Shown here: positions 60,890 to 64,000 of the stretch, piece after piece
Layout: each line of letters opens with the position of its first letter
Numbering within the stretch: the first letter of the stretch is position 1
Origin: Colwellia maritima
Lineage (GTDB): Bacteria > Pseudomonadota > Gammaproteobacteria > Enterobacterales > Alteromonadaceae
DNA: 64,000 nucleotides
NCBI RefSeq assembly: GCF_022669015.1
Contig: NZ_JAKKSL010000001.1
Coordinates: 1,284,059-1,348,058, forward strand
Reading direction: 5' to 3'
Made by a program: the position numbers and the translations under genes
The notes under the pieces: model-generated
What the model was told of the DNA's origin: nothing
The model's database searches: none
What the model saw: the letters and a program-made list of their open reading frames with translations, nothing else

Positions 60890-63747
60890 ATGAGTGATTA
60901 TAAACAAACCTTAAACCTGCCGGCCAACATCCTTTGCGATGAAAGGCAACATGGCAAACCGTGAACCTAATATGCTCAAAGAATGGGCAGCTAAAGACTT
61001 GTACGGAAAAATTCGTGCAGCAAAAAAAGGTAAAAAATCATTCATTTTACATGATGGACCTCCATACGCTAATGGAAGTATTCACTTAGGTCATGCGGTA
61101 AATAAAATTTTAAAAGACATTATTGTTAAATCAAAAACTTTGTCAGATTTTAACTCGCCCTATGTGCCGGGTTGGGATTGTCATGGTTTGCCAATTGAAT
61201 TAATGGTTGAGAAAAAAGTGGGTAAGCCAGGTCATAAAGTGACCGCGTCGCAATTTCGTCAAAAGTGTCGTGAGTATGCGATTAAGCAAGTTGATGGCCA
61301 ACGTGAGGATTTTAAGCGCTTAGGTGTTTTTGCTGATTGGGAAAATCCATACTTAACTATGGATTTTGGTACTGAAGCGAACATTATTCGCGCTTTAGGT
61401 AAAATTGCCGAAAATGGCCATTTACAACAAGGCTTTAAACCTGTGCATTGGTGTACAGATTGCGGCTCGGCTTTAGCTGAGGCTGAAGTTGAATACAAAG
61501 ATAAACACTCTCCGACCATTGATGTGAAATTTGATATTAATGACGAAAGTGTTGCAGATAAATTTTCTCATCCAGAAAATCACAGTGGTGAAGGTCAAAT
61601 AGGGATGGTTATCTGGACCACCACACCATGGACGTTACCGACAAACCGTGCCGTTTCGGTAAATGCCGACGTTGAATATACCTTAGTACAGTGTGATACT
61701 TTACCGCAGGGTGAAGCAGGCAAATTACGTTTAGTTATTGCGTCTGACTTGGTTACTTCGTGCATGGATAGGTATGGCATTGAAAAGTATCATGCCTTAG
61801 GTTTTTGTAAAGGTAGTGAATTAGAGCTAGTTCAATTACAACATCCTTTTTACGACTTTACTGTACCGGTTATTTTAGGTGAACACGTGACTACTGATTC
61901 AGGTACAGGTTGTGTTCATACTGCACCAGGACATGGTGTAGACGATTTTGTGGTAGGTAAACAGTATAATTTAGAAATTGCCAACCCAGTAGGTGCTAAC
62001 GGTGTTTATCTAGAAGATACCCCTTTATTTGCAGGACAACATGTATTCAAAGCGAATGCGAGTGTTGTTGATGTTCTACAAGAAAGAGGTGCATTAATGC
62101 ATCATCACGCATTTGAGCATTCTTATCCGCATTGCCGGCGTCATAAAACACCGATTATTTTTCGTGCTACACCACAATGGTTTATTAGCATGGACAAAAA
62201 AGGTTTACGTGCTGATTCGTTAAAAGAGATTGAAAAAACACAATGGATCCCTGATTGGGGGCAAAGTCGTATTGAAAAAATGGTTGAAGGACGCCCTGAC
62301 TGGTGTATTTCTCGCCAACGTACGTGGGGTGTACCTATTGCTTTATTTATCCATAAAGATACCGGGGCATTACACCCACGAAGTATCGAGCTGATAGAAG
62401 AAGTTGCACAGCGTGTTGAAAAAGAAGGTATTCAAGCGTGGTTCGATCTCGAAGCGAGTGAACTAATAGGGGATGATGCTAATGACTTTATTAAAGTGCC
62501 AGATACCTTAGATGTTTGGTTTGATTCGGGAACAACACATTACTCTGTCATTAATGCTCGCGAAGAATTTGATGATATCGCCGATTTGTATCTTGAAGGC
62601 TCTGATCAACATCGTGGTTGGTTTATGTCGTCAATGATGTCATCTGTTGCCATGACAGGCAAAGCGCCTTATAGGCAAGTACTTACTCACGGTTTCACCG
62701 TTGACGTTAATGGTCACAAAATGTCAAAGTCATTAGGTAATGTGGTTACACCATCAGAGATTACCAATAACTTAGGTGCTGATATTTTACGTTTATGGAC
62801 GGCGTCGGTTAATTACACGCAAGAAATCACGGTTTCAGATGAAATATTTAAACGTCAGGCCGATGCTTATCGCCGTATTCGTAATACCTCACGTTTCTTA
62901 CTTTCAAACTTAAACGGCTTTGAACCAAGACAACATTCAGTTGCTTTTGAAGATATGGTGGCGTTAGACCCGGGTAGTGGATAAAGCGGCACATTTGCAA
63001 GAAGAAATTATCAACGCCTACAATGAATATGAATTTCATGTTGTTGTTCATAAGTTAATGAATTTCTGTACTACTGAGCTTGGTGGATTTTATTTAGATA
63101 TTATTAAAGACAGACAATACACAGCCAAAGCAGACTCAAATGCCCGTCGCTCATGTCAAACGGCAATGTACTTAATTGCCGAAGCAATGACGGCTTGGAT
63201 GGCACCAATATTATCTTTTACTGCACAAGAAATTTGGCAAGCATTACCAACACCGGCAACAGGTGAACGTGATGAGTTTGTTTTCACTGGTGTTTGGTTT
63301 GACGGTTTAGTTACTATGCCTGCGGACACAGCATTAGGAAACGACTACTGGAGCGAATTGTTATTAGTTCGTACAGAAGTTAACCGTGCGTTAGAGCTTG
63401 CTCGTAAAGAAAAAACGGTAGGAAAAGCGTTAGAGGCACAAGTTACTTTATATACCACAGTAAATTTCGCTGAAAAATTAACGCAATTAGGTGAGGAGTT
63501 ACGTTTTGTGCTAATTACCTCAAAAGCCGGCGTTGAAGTAGTTACGGATGAAGGACAAGTGCCGGCGGATGCAGAATCCACCGATATTGATGGGTTATGG
63601 TTATCCGTTTCAGCAGCGACAGGTCAAAAATGTGAACGTTGTTGGCATGTAACCGAAGATGTGGGCAGCCACGAAACGCATCCTGATCTTTGTGGTCGTT
63701 GTATTACAAATGTTGATGGTGAAGGTGAGCAGAGAAAATATGCTTAA
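60890..63747 (+). CDS. ileS: Isoleucyl-tRNA synthetase, frameshifted
   Basis: IleS charges tRNA-Ile and edits valine. Class I motifs are [22 protein letters not shown] (HIGH-type) and [12 protein letters not shown] (KMSKS). The editing domain has [16 protein letters not shown]. The C-terminal zinc-binding part has [12 protein letters not shown] and CGRCITNV. The start is ATG 60890 ([11 protein letters not shown]); an extra C near 60924 breaks the frame after NLPA, and another break lies near 62980 after DPGSG/VDKAAHL. The joined length of about 952 codons fits the 938 of E. coli. No T-box is present, as expected for this group. Confidence 0.95.
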
Positions 63748-63797
63748 ATAACGTGTGTTCTTTGCCATTTTCTGCAATAACTACGTCGAATGTACTC

Positions 63798-63813
63798 GCC
63801 TATAATTATAGGC
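63798..63813. promoter_or_regulatory. Perfect 16-bp palindrome in the ileS-lspA spacer
   Basis: GCCTATAATTATAGGC is its own reverse complement and contains TATAAT on both strands. It may be a -10 element with an operator for lspA. Function is unproved. Confidence 0.3.
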
Positions 63814-63906
63814 TCTGTGTATTCTATTTACTTTTACAGTCAATGACTTTGAACAATAGCTATTTGTTATTTATTGTTTAAGAAATCAGAAAAGAGAATA
63901 TTTAAA

Positions 63907-64000
63907 TTGAATAAGCTTTTCACGGATACAGGTTTGCGTTGGCTTTGGCTAACGCTACTTTGTTTAGTGCTTGATCAAGTAACTAAGCAATGGGTTGTTG
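63907..64000 (+). CDS. lspA: Lipoprotein signal peptidase (5' end only)
   Basis: The first 31 codons of LspA, which cuts lipoprotein signal peptides after the lipid-bearing Cys. They read MNKLFTDTGLRWLWLTLLCLVLDQVTKQW, similar to the LspA start with a first membrane helix and the LDQVTK motif just after it. The start is TTG at 63907. It runs off the window. The order after ileS is the one known from gammaproteobacteria. Confidence 0.88.
   Translation, partial: MNKLFTDTGLRWLWLTLLCLVLDQVTKQWVV

Noticed and set aside
60830..60939. T-box or other leader before ileS
   Set aside because: No T-box motifs are visible and the spacer is only 59 bases; T-boxes are not expected in this group.
1..64000. 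tRNA, rRNA, prophage or replication origin
   Set aside because: No tRNA cloverleaf, rRNA segment, phage structural gene or DnaA-box cluster could be seen on either strand.

Overview
The window looks like chromosomal DNA of a marine, AT-rich gammaproteobacterium of the Colwelliaceae type (Colwellia or Thalassotalea). This rests on the protein families and on conserved gene orders: murJ-ribF-ileS-lspA beside a divergent rpsT, gltB-gltD, an ArcA-like regulator beside a free Hpt protein, and PsrA, Zur, FNR and ArgR type sites. The placement is inference, as no search was run.

Positions 1-4930 are an accessory segment that looks like the distal end of a chromosomal integron or a similar cassette array. 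Two identical 64-bp imperfect hairpins ending in GTTA, one differently built attC-like hairpin, plus-strand genes of unknown function between them, a decayed REP-associated tyrosine transposase (RAYT) element, and a minus-strand group II intron 3' remnant at what looks like an attC core site all lie here.

Positions 4930-19400 carry gltBD (glutamate synthase, with a pair of ArgR-like boxes upstream), folE2, a glutaredoxin, a VOC/cupin pair facing a TetR regulator across a perfect operator-like repeat, an Hpt/response regulator/histidine kinase group, and rsmC. At 19565-24313 a MITE-like element abuts a clear lysine riboswitch that heads an operon of dapA, dapD, a LysA-like decarboxylase and an AstE-like desuccinylase, which may replace DapE.

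Positions 24400-39770 hold a zinc-uptake locus (Zur box, small secreted protein, His-rich TonB receptor), small enzymes, an FNR box before a 40-residue membrane protein, a CvfB-like protein, a TerB-like protein, an RND efflux pair, a secreted zinc metalloprotease with a GlyGly-CTERM-like tail, and a cobalamin adenosyltransferase. Positions 39950-57205 contain an M13 peptidase, a TetR regulator, a ThrE-like exporter, DUF4389, TANGO2-like, LuxS and ABM proteins, a BACON-like lipoprotein, an acyl-CoA dehydrogenase with a PsrA-like box, a TlpA-like protein, a transglutaminase/TPR lipoprotein, a GMC oxidoreductase and an M49-like peptidase. The right end is rpsT, murJ, ribF, ileS and the start of lspA.

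About eighteen otherwise intact genes are broken by single-base indels, including ileS, rpsT, gltB, gltD and dapD. As this includes essential genes, sequencing or assembly error is the best explanation. These genes are annotated as single loci spanning their fragments.
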